A DNA stretch of 64,000 bases from Chelativorans sp. AA-79 (GCF_029457495.1 NZ_CP120361.1:4232001-4296000), one strand, 5' to 3'. Counted from the first letter of the stretch, positions 9,017 to 19,982 are shown. The notes: a model not told the origin generated them from the letters alone. A program made the numbers and translations.

Positions 9017-9049
9017 CTTGACTCTAACAGCGGTCCTGACTATTTCGGC
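9017..9049 (+). promoter_or_regulatory. Candidate heat-shock (RpoH-type) promoter of groESL
   Basis: CTTGACT is followed, 17 bases after the TTGACT hexamer, by TATTTC within CTATTTCGG. This fits the alphaproteobacterial RpoH pattern of CTTG, 17-18 bases, then CYTATNTNNG. It sits directly upstream of CIRCE, so groESL may be under both RpoH and HrcA. Confidence 0.5.
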
Positions 9050-9053
9050 TTTG

Positions 9054-9080
9054 TTAGCACTCTCTCTCAGCGAGTGCTAA
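9054..9080. promoter_or_regulatory. CIRCE element (HrcA operator)
   Basis: TTAGCACTC, a 9-base spacer and GAGTGCTAA match the CIRCE consensus exactly. HrcA binds this operator and represses groESL outside heat shock. It lies 67 bp upstream of groES. Confidence 0.97.
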
Positions 9081-9146
9081 CCACCGCTCCGACCGGTCGG
9101 GACGGAGGAAAAGCCTAATTCATCGTTTGAATCAAGGGTACAGAAC

Positions 9147-9443
9147 ATGGCCAGCACGAATTTTCGCCCGCTTCATGACCGTGTGGTCGTTCGCCGGGTC
9201 GAATCCGAGGAGAAGACGGCCGGCGGGATCATCATTCCCGACACCGCGAAAGAGAAGCCGCAGGAAGGCGAAGTCATCGCCGTCGGCCCGGGCGGGCGCG
9301 ACGAGGGCGGCAAGCTCGTTCCGCTCGACGTGAAGGCGGGCGACCGCGTTCTCTTCGGGAAGTGGTCCGGCACGGAAGTGAAGCTCAACGGTCAGGATCT
9401 CCTCATCATGAAGGAGTCCGACATCATGGGCGTCATCGCCTGA
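9147..9443 (+). CDS. groES: Co-chaperonin GroES
   Basis: This 98-residue protein is the ten-kDa lid of the GroEL folding chamber. It begins with [12 protein letters not shown] and contains the mobile loop region ([17 protein letters not shown]) and the C-terminal [13 protein letters not shown]. It forms an operon with groEL, with a 62-bp gap, and is controlled by the upstream CIRCE. Confidence 0.97.
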   Translation: MASTNFRPLHDRVVVRRVESEEKTAGGIIIPDTAKEKPQEGEVIAVGPGGRDEGGKLVPLDVKAGDRVLFGKWSGTEVKLNGQDLLIMKESDIMGVIA

Positions 9444-9466
9444 TCAGGGCTATTGCCACCGACTGA

Positions 9467-11146
<1,680 letters not shown>

Positions 11147-11168
11147 TCCATCCGGGCCTCACGCATCG

Positions 11169-11196
11169 AAAGGGCGGCAGAAATGCCGCCCTTTTT
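11169..11196 (+). terminator. Intrinsic terminator of groESL
   Basis: AAAGGGCGGCA and TGCCGCCCTTT form an 11-bp stem with a 4-base loop followed by a short T-run, just after groEL. Confidence 0.85.
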
Positions 11197-11339
11197 CATG
11201 CGCGTCAGGCACCGCCCCCCAATCGCGGACGGAAATTGGAAAATGTTTCTCCTGTTGAGTCGGCGAACAAAAAATCACAGCCTTACCCGACTTGCAGCCT
11301 CCGTCTAGTTTGCAGCGCTTCGTCAGGGGGTGGGACTTC

Positions 11340-12116
11340 GTGCAGGATTTTCTTCTCTTCGCAGGCGTCGGGTTCCTGGCGCAGATCATCGATGGCGCGT
11401 TGGGCATGGCCTATGGCGTCGTCTGCTCGACCGTGCTTCTGAGCTTCGGCGTTCCTCCCGCCCATGCATCGGCATCGGTCCACGCGGCCGAACTCTTCAC
11501 CACCGCCGCATCCGGCTCCGCTCACCTCTATCATCGCAATATCGATTGGCGGCTCTTTGTCCGGCTCGCCCCTTTCGGGATCATCGGGGGCTGCATTGGC
11601 GCCTATGTGCTGACCTCCTTCGACGGGAATGTGGTGAAGCCCTTCGTGACCACATATCTGGCGCTTGTCGGCTGCTGGCTGATCTTCCGGTCGTTCCGGA
11701 AGATCCCATCCAATCCCGTGCCCATCAAGGTGATCGCACCGCTCGGTGCCGCCGGCGGGTTCCTGGATGCAGCTGGTGGGGGCGGCTGGGGTCCCATCGT
11801 CACCACCGGTCTCCTTGGTGCCGGCGCACCGCCCCGCTACGTTATCGGGACGGTGAATGCCAGCGAGTTCCTGATAGCGACTGCCGTCTCCCTCAGCTTC
11901 CTCATAGCCTTGTTGTCGGGTCACTGGCAGGCGGCGGGAAGTTATCTTGAGCATGCGGCAGCGGTCGTCGGGCTCGTCTTCGGCGGTATCCTGGCGGCAC
12001 CGTTCGCCGGTTGGGTGACAAAGTCGCTGAAGGAGCGCTTCCTCCTACGAGCGATCGGCTGCCTGATCGTGCTGCTTGCGACGTGGCAGACGCTGCAGCT
12101 TGTGGGTGTGGCATAG
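11340..12116 (+). CDS. TauE/SafE family membrane permease
   Basis: This roughly 258-residue protein has about eight hydrophobic segments and the two-repeat structure of the TauE/SafE (sulfite/organosulfonate exporter) family. Family motifs GFLAQIIDGALGMAYG near the start and GGFLDAAGGGGWGPI at the head of the second repeat are clear. The GTG at 11340 was chosen because AGGGGG lies about 9 bases before it and the product then starts QDFLLFAGVGF; a TTG at 11292 would add 16 residues. Substrate is unknown, with sulfite or sulfoacetate as candidates. Confidence 0.85.
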   Translation: MQDFLLFAGVGFLAQIIDGALGMAYGVVCSTVLLSFGVPPAHASASVHAAELFTTAASGSAHLYHRNIDWRLFVRLAPFGIIGGCIGAYVLTSFDGNVVKPFVTTYLALVGCWLIFRSFRKIPSNPVPIKVIAPLGAAGGFLDAAGGGGWGPIVTTGLLGAGAPPRYVIGTVNASEFLIATAVSLSFLIALLSGHWQAAGSYLEHAAAVVGLVFGGILAAPFAGWVTKSLKERFLLRAIGCLIVLLATWQTLQLVGVA

Positions 12117-12227
12117 TCCGGGTCACTCGATTTAATCGATCCAACGGCGCGGCAAGCGGTGTCCAGGATTTGCAAAACAACCGGCGTTGGCGCATATGGC
12201 GGCAGAATGCCGATTGGAGAGAGCCGC

Positions 12228-13619
12228 ATGACAAAGACTCGCGTCGAAACCGACACCTTTGGCCCGATCGAAGTGCCCGCGGACCGCTACTGGGGTGCGC
12301 AGACGCAACGGTCGCTTACCAATTTCCGTATCGGCGTGGAAAAGATGCCCCTGCCGCTCGTGCGTGCCTTCGGGATCGTGAAGCTGGCGGCCGCCGAGGT
12401 GAACATGACGCTCGGCAAGCTCGACGGCCAGCTGGGCGAAGCCATCACGTCGGCCGCGCGCGAGGTCGTCGAGGGCGAGCTCGATGCGCATTTCCCGCTG
12501 GCAGTCTGGCAGACGGGCTCCGGCACGCAATCCAACATGAATACCAACGAAGTGATCTCGAACCGCGCGATCGAGATCCTGGGCGGCGAGATGGGATCCA
12601 AGAAGCCGGTTCATCCCAACGACCACGTCAATATGAGCCAGTCGTCGAACGACAGTTTCCCGACGGCCATGCACATCGCGGCCGCGCGTGAGGCGGCCGC
12701 GGAACTGCTACCCGCTCTCGCCCATCTGACCGCCGCGCTTCAGGAGAAGGAGCGGGCGTTCGGGGACATCGTGAAGATCGGCCGCACGCACACCCAGGAC
12801 GCGACGCCGCTCACGCTGGGGCAGGAGTTTTCCGGCTATGTGGCCGCCCTGAAGCTCGGACGCAAGCGAATCGAGGAAGCGTTGCACGACGTATATGCGC
12901 TGGCGCAAGGCGGGACCGCCGTGGGCACCGGTCTCAACGCGCCGAAAGGCTTCGACAAGGCCTTTGCCGAGCGCGTAGCTGCCGTTACAGGCCTGCCGTT
13001 CCGCACCTCGGAGAACAAATTCGAGGCGCTGGCGAGCCATGGCGCGCTGAACGCCTTCCATGGCGCGCTCAACGCACTTGCCGCCGACCTCTTCAAGATC
13101 GCCAACGACATCCGCTTCCTTGGCTCCGGGCCGCGTTCCGGCCTCGGCGAGTTGAAGCTGCCGGAAAACGAGCCCGGCTCCTCCATCATGCCGGGCAAGG
13201 TGAACCCGACCCAGGCCGAGGCGCTCACCATGGTGGCGACCCAGATCATGGGAAACCAGACCACCGTGTCCATCGCGGCGAGCCAGGGCCATTTCGAGCT
13301 CAACGTGTTCAAGCCGGTCATCGCCAATGCAGTGCTGCAATCGATCCGCCTGCTCTCGGATGCGATGCGTTCCTTCGCCGACAATTGCGTGAAGGGCATC
13401 GAGGCCGACGAAGTGCGCATCGCCGACCTGATGCAGCGCTCGCTGATGCTGGTTACGGCGCTGGCGCCCGCCATCGGATACGACAATGCGGCCAAGATCG
13501 CCAAGAGCGCCCACAAGAACGGCACGACCTTGCGCGAGGAGGCGCTGAAGACCGGCCTCGTCACCGAAGAGGATTATGACCGGCTCGTCCGCCCCGAGAA
13601 GATGATCTCGCCGGGTTGA
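12228..13619 (+). CDS. fumC: Fumarate hydratase class II
   Basis: This 463-residue fumarase interconverts fumarate and L-malate in the TCA cycle without an iron-sulfur cluster. The signature loop [11 protein letters not shown] is present, along with [13 protein letters not shown] and the active-site region [19 protein letters not shown] in normal order. The start at 12228 has GGAGAG upstream and begins [16 protein letters not shown], as in other FumC proteins; the frame stays open to 12159 but without a site. Confidence 0.96.
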   Translation: MTKTRVETDTFGPIEVPADRYWGAQTQRSLTNFRIGVEKMPLPLVRAFGIVKLAAAEVNMTLGKLDGQLGEAITSAAREVVEGELDAHFPLAVWQTGSGTQSNMNTNEVISNRAIEILGGEMGSKKPVHPNDHVNMSQSSNDSFPTAMHIAAAREAAAELLPALAHLTAALQEKERAFGDIVKIGRTHTQDATPLTLGQEFSGYVAALKLGRKRIEEALHDVYALAQGGTAVGTGLNAPKGFDKAFAERVAAVTGLPFRTSENKFEALASHGALNAFHGALNALAADLFKIANDIRFLGSGPRSGLGELKLPENEPGSSIMPGKVNPTQAEALTMVATQIMGNQTTVSIAASQGHFELNVFKPVIANAVLQSIRLLSDAMRSFADNCVKGIEADEVRIADLMQRSLMLVTALAPAIGYDNAAKIAKSAHKNGTTLREEALKTGLVTEEDYDRLVRPEKMISPG

Positions 13620-13728
13620 GGCGGCGGCTCGCTCCGGGAAACACAGTGTCAACGGCAACGCGGGTGGTTCCGAGCACTATTCGTCTGTATGGGACACGTC
13701 CAATTCCTTGCTCGAAACAGGCGACCCC

Positions 13729-14112
13729 ATGTCCGACAGTGCAATCGTTCTTATCGGCCGCATCCTGCTCGCGGTGATCTTCATCTTCTCCGGGTTCGGC
13801 AAGCTGGCCGATCCTGCCGGCACGGCCGGGTATTTCGGCAGCATCGGCCTTCCCGCCGCCTCTCTTCTGGCCTGGGTTGTGGGCATTATCGAGCTGGCGG
13901 GCGGACTTGCTATCCTCGTCGGCTTAAAGACCAGGATGGCCGCCTATGTCCTGGCGGCCTTCACGCTTGCTTCGGCCTTCGTTGCCCATTTCAATTTCGC
14001 CGACCAGATGCAGCTCATCCAGTTCCTGAAGAATCTTGCCATCACCGGCGGGTTCCTGGCGCTTGCAGCGCGTGGAGCAGGAACCATCTCCCTGGACGGA
14101 CGCCGCGCCTAA
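13729..14112 (+). CDS. DoxX family membrane protein
   Basis: This is a 127-residue protein with four hydrophobic segments and the DoxX pattern (RILLAVIFIFSGFGKLADPAGT, then LPAASLLAWVVGIIELAGGLAILVG and a closing FLKNLAITGGFLAL). DoxX proteins are small quinol-associated or redox membrane proteins of uncertain role. An alternative TTG at 13708 would add seven residues. It is a single gene. Confidence 0.85.
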   Translation: MSDSAIVLIGRILLAVIFIFSGFGKLADPAGTAGYFGSIGLPAASLLAWVVGIIELAGGLAILVGLKTRMAAYVLAAFTLASAFVAHFNFADQMQLIQFLKNLAITGGFLALAARGAGTISLDGRRA

Positions 14113-14195
14113 GCCAACAGGCGATCCGGTAGAAGAGGCTCGCCCCGCGCGGGCCCTTTTTTAGGTCTGATGCGTTCACGCTTCGGTGAGGAGCA

Positions 14196-15086
14196 TTGCG
14201 GCCGTCCTCAAAACGCAGTGATCAGGCCGAAAGCGGATTGCCGCCTGAGGACGAAACCGCCATTAGAGCGGTACCGTCAATACAGGGTCCGGTCGCAAAA
14301 CAAAGTCGCCAGAGGATTGGCAGCAGAAGGGCCGGCAGGGAGGTAATCCGCGTGCCATGGCGCTTTGTGCCCCTAGGGCTGCTGCTTCTATTGCTGGCGC
14401 TCGGCTACGCTCTCGGGTGGCACGAGCATCTCAGCCTTTCGGCATTGATGGCGAGCCGGACCGCCCTTCACGCCAAGATCGAGGCGCATCCTCTTCTCGC
14501 GACCGCCGGTTTCGCCCTCGTCTATGCCGTCGCAACGGCCGCGGCCTTTCCCGCCGCCGCCCTGCTCACCATCGCTGCCGGATTCCTCTTCGGATGGCTG
14601 CTGGGCGGCACCCTGGTGCTCATCGCCGCCACGACGGGCGCCACCGTGCTCTTCCTCGCCGCCCGCACGGCTTTCGGTGATTTCCTGAGGCGGCGCGTGG
14701 GCGGACGCGCCGCGCAACTCGCCAAAGGCTTCGAGCAAGACGCATTCGGCTATCTCCTCGTCCTTCGGCTCGCGCCGATCTTTCCATTCTGGATCGTCAA
14801 CATCGTGCCCGCCTTCTTTCACGTCAGCCTGCGGACTTTCATCGCTGCAACGACCGTCGGCATCCTTCCCGCCACATATGCCTATGCTTATCTGGGTCAG
14901 GGGCTCGAAAGCGTTCTCATCTCCGCCGCCGCAGCCGGACGGGAGGTCGAACCGAGCGATCTCGTCACCGGGGAGCTAACGCTTTCGCTGGCGGCGCTCG
15001 CAACTGTCGCAGCGCTGGCGCTTGTCGCAAAACGAAGCTGCAAGGCAAGCCGCCCCGACCGGGTGGAGATGCGGGAGCGGAAATGA
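14196..15086 (+). CDS. TVP38/TMEM64 (DedA-like) family membrane protein
   Basis: This 296-residue protein starts at TTG 14196, with GAGGAG five bases upstream of GCA-TTG. It has a charged 50-residue N-terminus and then several membrane segments with the VTT-domain core (FPAAALLTIAAGFLFGW, LLVLRLAPIFPFWIVN). VTT proteins are linked to lipid scrambling or transport. Its stop overlaps the next ATG (ATGA), a coupling to a pyridine nucleotide-disulfide oxidoreductase that is recurrent in proteobacteria. Confidence 0.88.
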   Translation: MRPSSKRSDQAESGLPPEDETAIRAVPSIQGPVAKQSRQRIGSRRAGREVIRVPWRFVPLGLLLLLLALGYALGWHEHLSLSALMASRTALHAKIEAHPLLATAGFALVYAVATAAAFPAAALLTIAAGFLFGWLLGGTLVLIAATTGATVLFLAARTAFGDFLRRRVGGRAAQLAKGFEQDAFGYLLVLRLAPIFPFWIVNIVPAFFHVSLRTFIAATTVGILPATYAYAYLGQGLESVLISAAAAGREVEPSDLVTGELTLSLAALATVAALALVAKRSCKASRPDRVEMRERK

Positions 15087-16510
15087 CGAGGGTGCTGAAA
15101 CCGGACATCTGTATTATCGGCGCCGGATCGGGCGGGCTGACAGTGGCAGCCGCTGCCGCGTCTCTGGGCGTCCCTGTCGTTCTGGTGGAGCGCGGCAGGA
15201 TGGGGGGCGACTGCCTCAATTACGGGTGTATTCCCTCGAAGGCGCTGATCGCGTCCGGCAAGCAGGCGCACCGCCTCCGCCATGGCGCCCCTCTCGGCAT
15301 CGCCAATGTCGAACCTTCTGTCGACTTCGCCCGCGTGGCGGCTCATATCGAGGGGACGATCGCCGCGATCGCGCCGAACGATTCGGTGGAGCGCTTCACG
15401 AGCATGGGCGTGACCGTCGTACCGGCGGAAGCCAGCTTCAAGAATACGCGCACCGTGGTTGCCGGCGCGCATGAGATCAAGGCGAGGCGTTTCGTCATTG
15501 CCGCCGGCTCCTCGCCGGCCATACCGCCGATCCCCGGCCTGGATGAGGTGCCGTTCCTGACGAACGAAACGGTCTTCTCGCTGCGGCGCCAGCCCGAGCA
15601 CCTGATCGTCATCGGTGGCGGACCGGTCGGCATGGAACTGGCGCAGGCACATCGCCGCCTCGGCGCGCGCGTCACCGTGATCGAAGCGGGCACGGCGCTC
15701 GGCAAGGAAGACAGCGAGCTGTCGAAGCTGGTGGTTGGACGCCTGCGCGCCGAAGGCGTGGAAATCTTCGAGCACACGCATATCCAACGCGTGGAGCCGC
15801 AGGACGGATCCGGCATTCGGGTTTTGGCCGCAAGCGCCGGGGGGCCGAAGACGATAGACGGTTCGCATCTGCTCGTCGCCACTGGCCGCCGGCCCAATCT
15901 CGACGCGCTGGCGCTCGACCGGGCAGGCATTGCCTTCGGTGCCGATGGCATCACAGTGTCGAACGGGCTGCGCACCACCAACCGCCGCGTCTATGCGATC
16001 GGCGATGTCGCGGGCGGCCCGCAATTCACGCATGTCGCGAACTACCATGCCGGGCTCGTGGTCCGCGCCATTCTCTTCAGGCTGCCGGCCAAAGCCGATC
16101 GCAACCTCATCCCCCGGGTAACTTTCACCGATCCCGAACTCGCCCATATCGGCCTGACGGAGGACGAGGTGAGAAAGAACGCCCGACACGTGAAGGTGCT
16201 GCGGGCGCCGTTTTCCGAGAACGACCGGGCGCAGACGGAAGGGCTCACGGAAGGCTTCGTCAAGCTCGTTGTCGGCCGGCATGGGCGGATTCTCGGCGCG
16301 TCCATGGTCGGGCCAGGCGCCGGGGAATTGTTGCATTTCTGGTCGCTCGCCCTTTCAAAACGGATGACGGTGAGGGATGTTGCGCGCTACGTTGCCCCTT
16401 ATCCCACGCTGGGGGAGATCGGGAAACGGGCGGCCTTTTCCGCCTTGGCCGATGCGGCCCGCAGTTCCCTTGTGCGTGGAATGTTAGGCTTTTTGCGCCT
16501 ATTTGGATAA
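15083..16510 (+). CDS. Pyridine nucleotide-disulfide (dihydrolipoamide dehydrogenase/MerA-like) FAD oxidoreductase
   Basis: This 475-residue flavoprotein has an FAD motif GAGSGG near residue 13, the redox-active disulfide in GGDCLNYGCIPSKA, an NADH motif GGGPVGMELAQ near 177, and ATGRRPN and GDVAGGPQFTHVA. In true lipoamide dehydrogenases the C-terminal catalytic pair is HPT..E; here it reads YPTLGE, so the histidine is a tyrosine as in mercuric reductases. However, the C-terminal Cys-Cys of MerA is absent. It is therefore probably neither enzyme but a distinct reductase acting with the coupled TVP38 protein. The substrate is unknown. Confidence 0.86.
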   Translation: MTRVLKPDICIIGAGSGGLTVAAAAASLGVPVVLVERGRMGGDCLNYGCIPSKALIASGKQAHRLRHGAPLGIANVEPSVDFARVAAHIEGTIAAIAPNDSVERFTSMGVTVVPAEASFKNTRTVVAGAHEIKARRFVIAAGSSPAIPPIPGLDEVPFLTNETVFSLRRQPEHLIVIGGGPVGMELAQAHRRLGARVTVIEAGTALGKEDSELSKLVVGRLRAEGVEIFEHTHIQRVEPQDGSGIRVLAASAGGPKTIDGSHLLVATGRRPNLDALALDRAGIAFGADGITVSNGLRTTNRRVYAIGDVAGGPQFTHVANYHAGLVVRAILFRLPAKADRNLIPRVTFTDPELAHIGLTEDEVRKNARHVKVLRAPFSENDRAQTEGLTEGFVKLVVGRHGRILGASMVGPGAGELLHFWSLALSKRMTVRDVARYVAPYPTLGEIGKRAAFSALADAARSSLVRGMLGFLRLFG

Positions 16511-16563
16511 ATATCCGGCGCAATGGCGGGAACCTACCCGCCAGCCGCTGCAATGGAAGAAGA

Positions 16564-18078
16564 ATGGCTGAGGAAAGTCGGCAGGCGGGGGGCAGGACCG
16601 AACAAGGCACGGGCCGCGCCGTGCCGCTGACCCGCGGGCTGTCCACCAAGCTCCTTCTTCTCACGATTCTTTTCGTGATGGCGGCGGAGGTCCTGATCTT
16701 CATCCCCTCGGTGGCGAATTTCGGCCACCAGTGGATGGAACAGAGGCTGCGGGAGGCGTCGATCGTCGGCCGCGTCCTCTTGGACGGCAGAGCCGACAAC
16801 CTCAGCCGTGAAGCCAGCAATGACGTGCTGATGACGGCAGGCGTCAGCGCCATCGCCGTGCGTGACGGCGGTGCATCCCGCCTCCTCGTTGTCTCGCAGA
16901 TGCCGCCCGCCGTCGATGCGCATATCGATTTGGACGATACGGGACCGTTGGAAGCGGTGCTGGGAGCCTTCGATACCCTCTTCTTCGGCGGAGACCGCAT
17001 CCTGCGGATCCATGGGCATGTGGGCCAGAGCACGGCGCGATACGAGGTCATCCTGCCCGACCGGCAGCTCCGGTCCGCCATGTTCATCTATGCGCGGAAC
17101 GTCGCGGGACTTTCCCTGCTCATCTCGCTCTTCACCGCCACGCTGGTCTTTTACGCCATCGACCGCATCATGATCGGGCCGATCCGCGCCATGACCCGCT
17201 CCATGCTCGCCTTTGGCGCAGCGCCCGACAACGCCGAGCATATCATCGAACCGGAGGACAGGGGCGACGAGATCGGCATCGCCGAGGTCGAGCTCGCCGA
17301 AATGCAGAAGACGCTGCACCGCACGCTCGGCGAGCGCAAGCGGCTTGCCGAGCTCGGGCTGGCAGTCTCCAAGATCAATCACGACATGCGCAACATGCTC
17401 GCGTCCGCCCAGCTCATCTCCGACCGCCTTGCGATGAGCGCCGACCCCACGGTGCAGTCGCTCGCCCCCAAGCTCGTCCGGACGCTCGATCGCGCCGTCG
17501 CCTACTCGCAGGGAGTGATCGCCTACGGGCGCGCGCAGGAGGCGCCGCCGTCACGTCGCCGGCTGCGCGTCGCCCAGCTTGTCGAGGACGTGCAGGCGAG
17601 CCTTGCTATCGATCCCGCGACCGGCATCGAATTCGTGAACGAGGTGGAGCCGTTGCTCGAGATCGATGCGGATGCGGAGCAGTTCTTCCGGGTTCTCTCC
17701 AATCTGTGCCGCAACGCGGTTCAGGCGATGGCCGGGGATGCCGATGCAGCCCTGGTGCGGCGGCTTACCGTTTCCGCCCGCCGGGAAGAGTTGGCAGCAC
17801 GTATATTCGTCGCCGACACCGGCCCGGGGCTGCCACCCAAGGCGCGGGAGAACCTGTTCACGGCCTTCCGCGGCTCGGCGAGGGCCGGCGGCACGGGCCT
17901 CGGGCTTGCGATCGCCCAGGAGCTCGTGCGCGCGCATGGCGGTGAGATCGAGCTTGTCGAAAGCGGCAACGGGCGCACTTTATTCTGCATTTCCGTGCCC
18001 GACGCCCCGCGCGAGGAAAACCGAATGGCGGAGAGCCTTGGAAGCGAGGCGGCAGGATCGCGGCAGTCGGCCAAGTAG
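16564..18078 (+). CDS. Sensor histidine kinase (orphan)
   Basis: This is a 504-residue membrane kinase: a first membrane segment around 27-45, a periplasmic sensor region to about 180, a second segment around 182-200, and a HAMP-like linker to about 250. A DHp helix follows with the phosphorylatable His273 in KINHDMRN, then an ATPase domain with NLCRNAVQAM, VADTGPGLP and GGTGLGLAIAQE. No response regulator lies beside it, so its partner is elsewhere. The signal is unknown. It is the last chromosomal protein gene before the tRNA. Confidence 0.88.
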   Translation: MAEESRQAGGRTEQGTGRAVPLTRGLSTKLLLLTILFVMAAEVLIFIPSVANFGHQWMEQRLREASIVGRVLLDGRADNLSREASNDVLMTAGVSAIAVRDGGASRLLVVSQMPPAVDAHIDLDDTGPLEAVLGAFDTLFFGGDRILRIHGHVGQSTARYEVILPDRQLRSAMFIYARNVAGLSLLISLFTATLVFYAIDRIMIGPIRAMTRSMLAFGAAPDNAEHIIEPEDRGDEIGIAEVELAEMQKTLHRTLGERKRLAELGLAVSKINHDMRNMLASAQLISDRLAMSADPTVQSLAPKLVRTLDRAVAYSQGVIAYGRAQEAPPSRRRLRVAQLVEDVQASLAIDPATGIEFVNEVEPLLEIDADAEQFFRVLSNLCRNAVQAMAGDADAALVRRLTVSARREELAARIFVADTGPGLPPKARENLFTAFRGSARAGGTGLGLAIAQELVRAHGGEIELVESGNGRTLFCISVPDAPREENRMAESLGSEAAGSRQSAK

Positions 18079-18360
18079 TCGACAACAAACGAGCCGCAGC
18101 GCGAAGGTCCATTGCCTCCCGGTTGACACGCGGTTTCCGCGATGCACCAGGATGCAGATAGGCCTGCGACATGTTTTCCCGGCTAACGCATTGCCTTCGA
18201 CCCGCGCCGCGCAATGCCGAGTGTCTGCCGCACCGGCAGGTGCATCTTGCGCAAGAAAATCACATCGGGACGCTTGCTTTTGGCTTCTCCAGTCGTTAGG
18301 TAAGCGGCGTTCGATCGTCGGGCCCGCCCGCACGGTCTCGCCACCAAAATGGTGGTCTGC

Positions 18361-18437
18361 GCGCCCGTAGCTCAGCTGGATAGAGCACCAGACTACGAAT
18401 CTGGGGGTCAGGAGTTCGAATCTCTTCGGGCGCGCCA
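18361..18437 (+). tRNA. tRNA-Arg (anticodon ACG)
   Basis: A complete 77-base cloverleaf can be folded: acceptor GCGCCCG/CGGGCGC, D arm GCTC/GAGC, anticodon stem CCAGA/TCTGG around loop CTACGAA (anticodon ACG), T arm AGGAG/CTCTT with TTCGAAT, discriminator G and an encoded CCA. Mobile-element genes begin about 200 bp downstream, so its 3' end is the probable attachment site of the island. Confidence 0.96.
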
Positions 18438-18484
18438 TTCAACTCTCTGAAATTCAACAGAAAAATGGGCCGATGCCAATATGG

Positions 18485-18527
18485 CACCGGCTTAAATCTG
18501 AGAAATAAGCCGGTGATTAAGCCGGTG
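18485..18527. repeat. Three copies of a 10-bp repeat next to the tRNA (candidate integrase/excisionase arm sites)
   Basis: CACCGGCTTA at 18485-18494 is inverted relative to TAAGCCGGTG at 18506-18515 and again at 18518-18527, all exact. They lie 48-90 bp inside the island from the tRNA 3' end, where arm-type binding sites of tyrosine integrases or excisionases usually sit. The first pair can also form a 10-bp stem with an 11-base loop, so a terminator for the tRNA transcript is an alternative. Confidence 0.5.
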
Positions 18528-18561
18528 TTGGCCGAGCATTCCCAATAATCCCACTGAAGAG

Positions 18562-18639
18562 TGAGAGGCCGGACGGGTTTGCCGCGACGGGCTGGGATTG
18601 GGAGAAAGGCTCCCAAGGCTCGTCGCGGAGACAATCCCA
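18562..18639 (+). promoter_or_regulatory. Structured leader of ardC, shared with the ParB-like gene
   Basis: TTGGGAG (18598-18604) pairs with CTCCCAA (18610-18616) inside an outer GACG/CGTC pairing, directly followed by CGTCGCGGAG, which contains the ribosome-binding site 9 bases before the ATG. The same CGTCGCGGAG and hairpin design recur before the ParB-like gene at 20530. Control of early expression by this structure is an inference. Confidence 0.45.
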
Positions 18640-19614
18640 ATGGCCAAACATCACCGCAACGCTCGCGCCGACTCCAGGCGGACGAGCCTTTACGACGACA
18701 TCACCAACAAGATCATCGCCGAGCTGGAGGCCGGCGGCGTTCCCTGGGTTCAGCCCTGGGGCACAGCGGCAGCCAAGGCACCACTCGGTCTACCACAGAA
18801 TGTGGCTACGAACCGCAATTACTCGGGTATCAATGTGCTCATCCTCTGGGGCGCCGTCATCCAGCACGGTTTTCCAAGCCAGGGTTGGCTCACGTTCCGC
18901 CAGGCCCTGTCGCTTGGGGGCAATGTGCGTAAGGGAACGCGCGGCACCACCGTCGTCTATGCCGACCGCTTCACGCCGGAGGACGAGAGGAAGCGTGCTC
19001 GCGAGACCGGCGAAGAGCCCCAGGCGATTCCATTCCTGAAGCGGTTCACCGTCTTCAACCTCTCGCAATGTGAGAACCTGCCCGACGAGATCGTCGCGGT
19101 GGCGCCGCCTCCGCCGCTCGGCCAGATCGAGCCGAAGGTCGAGGCGCTCATCAAGGCGACCGGCATCGACTTCCGCATCGGCGGCAACCGGGCCTTCTAC
19201 ATACCGTCGCTCGACTATGTGCAGGTCCCTCCGCCCTCCGCCTTCTTCGAGCCCATCAATTGGCATAGGACGGCCCTGCACGAGATGTCGCATGCTTCGG
19301 GCCACCATAGCCGTCTCAACCGGGACCTGACCGGCTCGTTCGGGTCAAAACCTTATTTTTTCGAGGAATGCGTTGCCGAAATTTCGAGCGCCTTTTGCTG
19401 CGCGGCGATGGGGATCGTCCCTACCGTGAGGCACAGCGACTATATCGGCGCGTGGATCGATACGATGCGCGCCGACAATCGCGTCATCTTCCGCGCAGCC
19501 TCTGAGGCCAGCAGGGCGGCGGACTGGATTCTCTCCTTCCTGCCCGCAGACGATCAGCTCTCCGTCAAGGCTGGCGCGGCCGATATCAGCATCGACGGGA
19601 GGGTCGCAGCATGA
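18640..19614 (+). CDS. ardC: ArdC-like antirestriction protein (ssDNA-binding domain plus zincin)
   Basis: This 324-residue protein has an N-terminal ArdC/DUF1738 ssDNA-binding domain (around 15-150, with NxITNKIIAELEAGG-type start and WLTFRQALSLGGNVRKG) and a C-terminal zinc metallopeptidase domain. The zinc motif HEMSHASGH sits near residue 215. ArdC proteins travel with conjugative elements and protect incoming single-stranded DNA from restriction. The ATG at 18640 has CGGAG upstream. It is the first island gene after the tRNA and its stop overlaps the next ATG. Confidence 0.92.
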   Translation: MAKHHRNARADSRRTSLYDDITNKIIAELEAGGVPWVQPWGTAAAKAPLGLPQNVATNRNYSGINVLILWGAVIQHGFPSQGWLTFRQALSLGGNVRKGTRGTTVVYADRFTPEDERKRARETGEEPQAIPFLKRFTVFNLSQCENLPDEIVAVAPPPPLGQIEPKVEALIKATGIDFRIGGNRAFYIPSLDYVQVPPPSAFFEPINWHRTALHEMSHASGHHSRLNRDLTGSFGSKPYFFEECVAEISSAFCCAAMGIVPTVRHSDYIGAWIDTMRADNRVIFRAASEASRAADWILSFLPADDQLSVKAGAADISIDGRVAA

Positions 19615-19982
19615 TCCTCCTGACCGATGACCTTCGTGAGCGCCTGCTCGCCAATGGCCGTGAGCATGGTGCTGACCACGTGCCGGTGGTGAAGTTCTTC
19701 AATCCCTTTGGTGCGGGCGTGTGGCTCGCCACCGAACTGGACGCCGATGGCGACACCATGTACGGCCTCGCCGAAATCTGCGAGCCGGAACTCGGCCACT
19801 TCTCGCTCAGTGAGCTATCCTCGCTACGGCTTCCGTTCGCCATGGGAATCGAGCGCGACATCCTGTTCACCGGGGACTTTCCGCTCTCGGCGTGGGCGGA
19901 ATCTGCCCGCCAGGCCGGCAGCATCCAGACTGCGGAACGCGTGCTCTATCGCGCCGCCCGATCTCGACCGCAGAGTCGGTAA
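19611..19982 (+). CDS. DUF2958 domain protein
   Basis: This 123-residue protein matches the DUF2958 pattern: LLTDDLRERLLANG at the start, VKFFNPFGAGVWLATELD in the middle and ELGHFSLSELSSLR before IERDILF. The family is found almost only on plasmids and ICEs, commonly beside ArdC, and its function is unknown. It starts in a 4-base ATGA overlap with ardC, so the two are translated together. Confidence 0.85.
   Translation: MILLTDDLRERLLANGREHGADHVPVVKFFNPFGAGVWLATELDADGDTMYGLAEICEPELGHFSLSELSSLRLPFAMGIERDILFTGDFPLSAWAESARQAGSIQTAERVLYRAARSRPQSR

Noticed and set aside
14140..14163. GC-rich palindrome and T-run after the DoxX gene
   Set aside because: The pairing is short (about 4-5 bp) and mostly CG alternation, so a terminator call is weak, although the T-run is suggestive.
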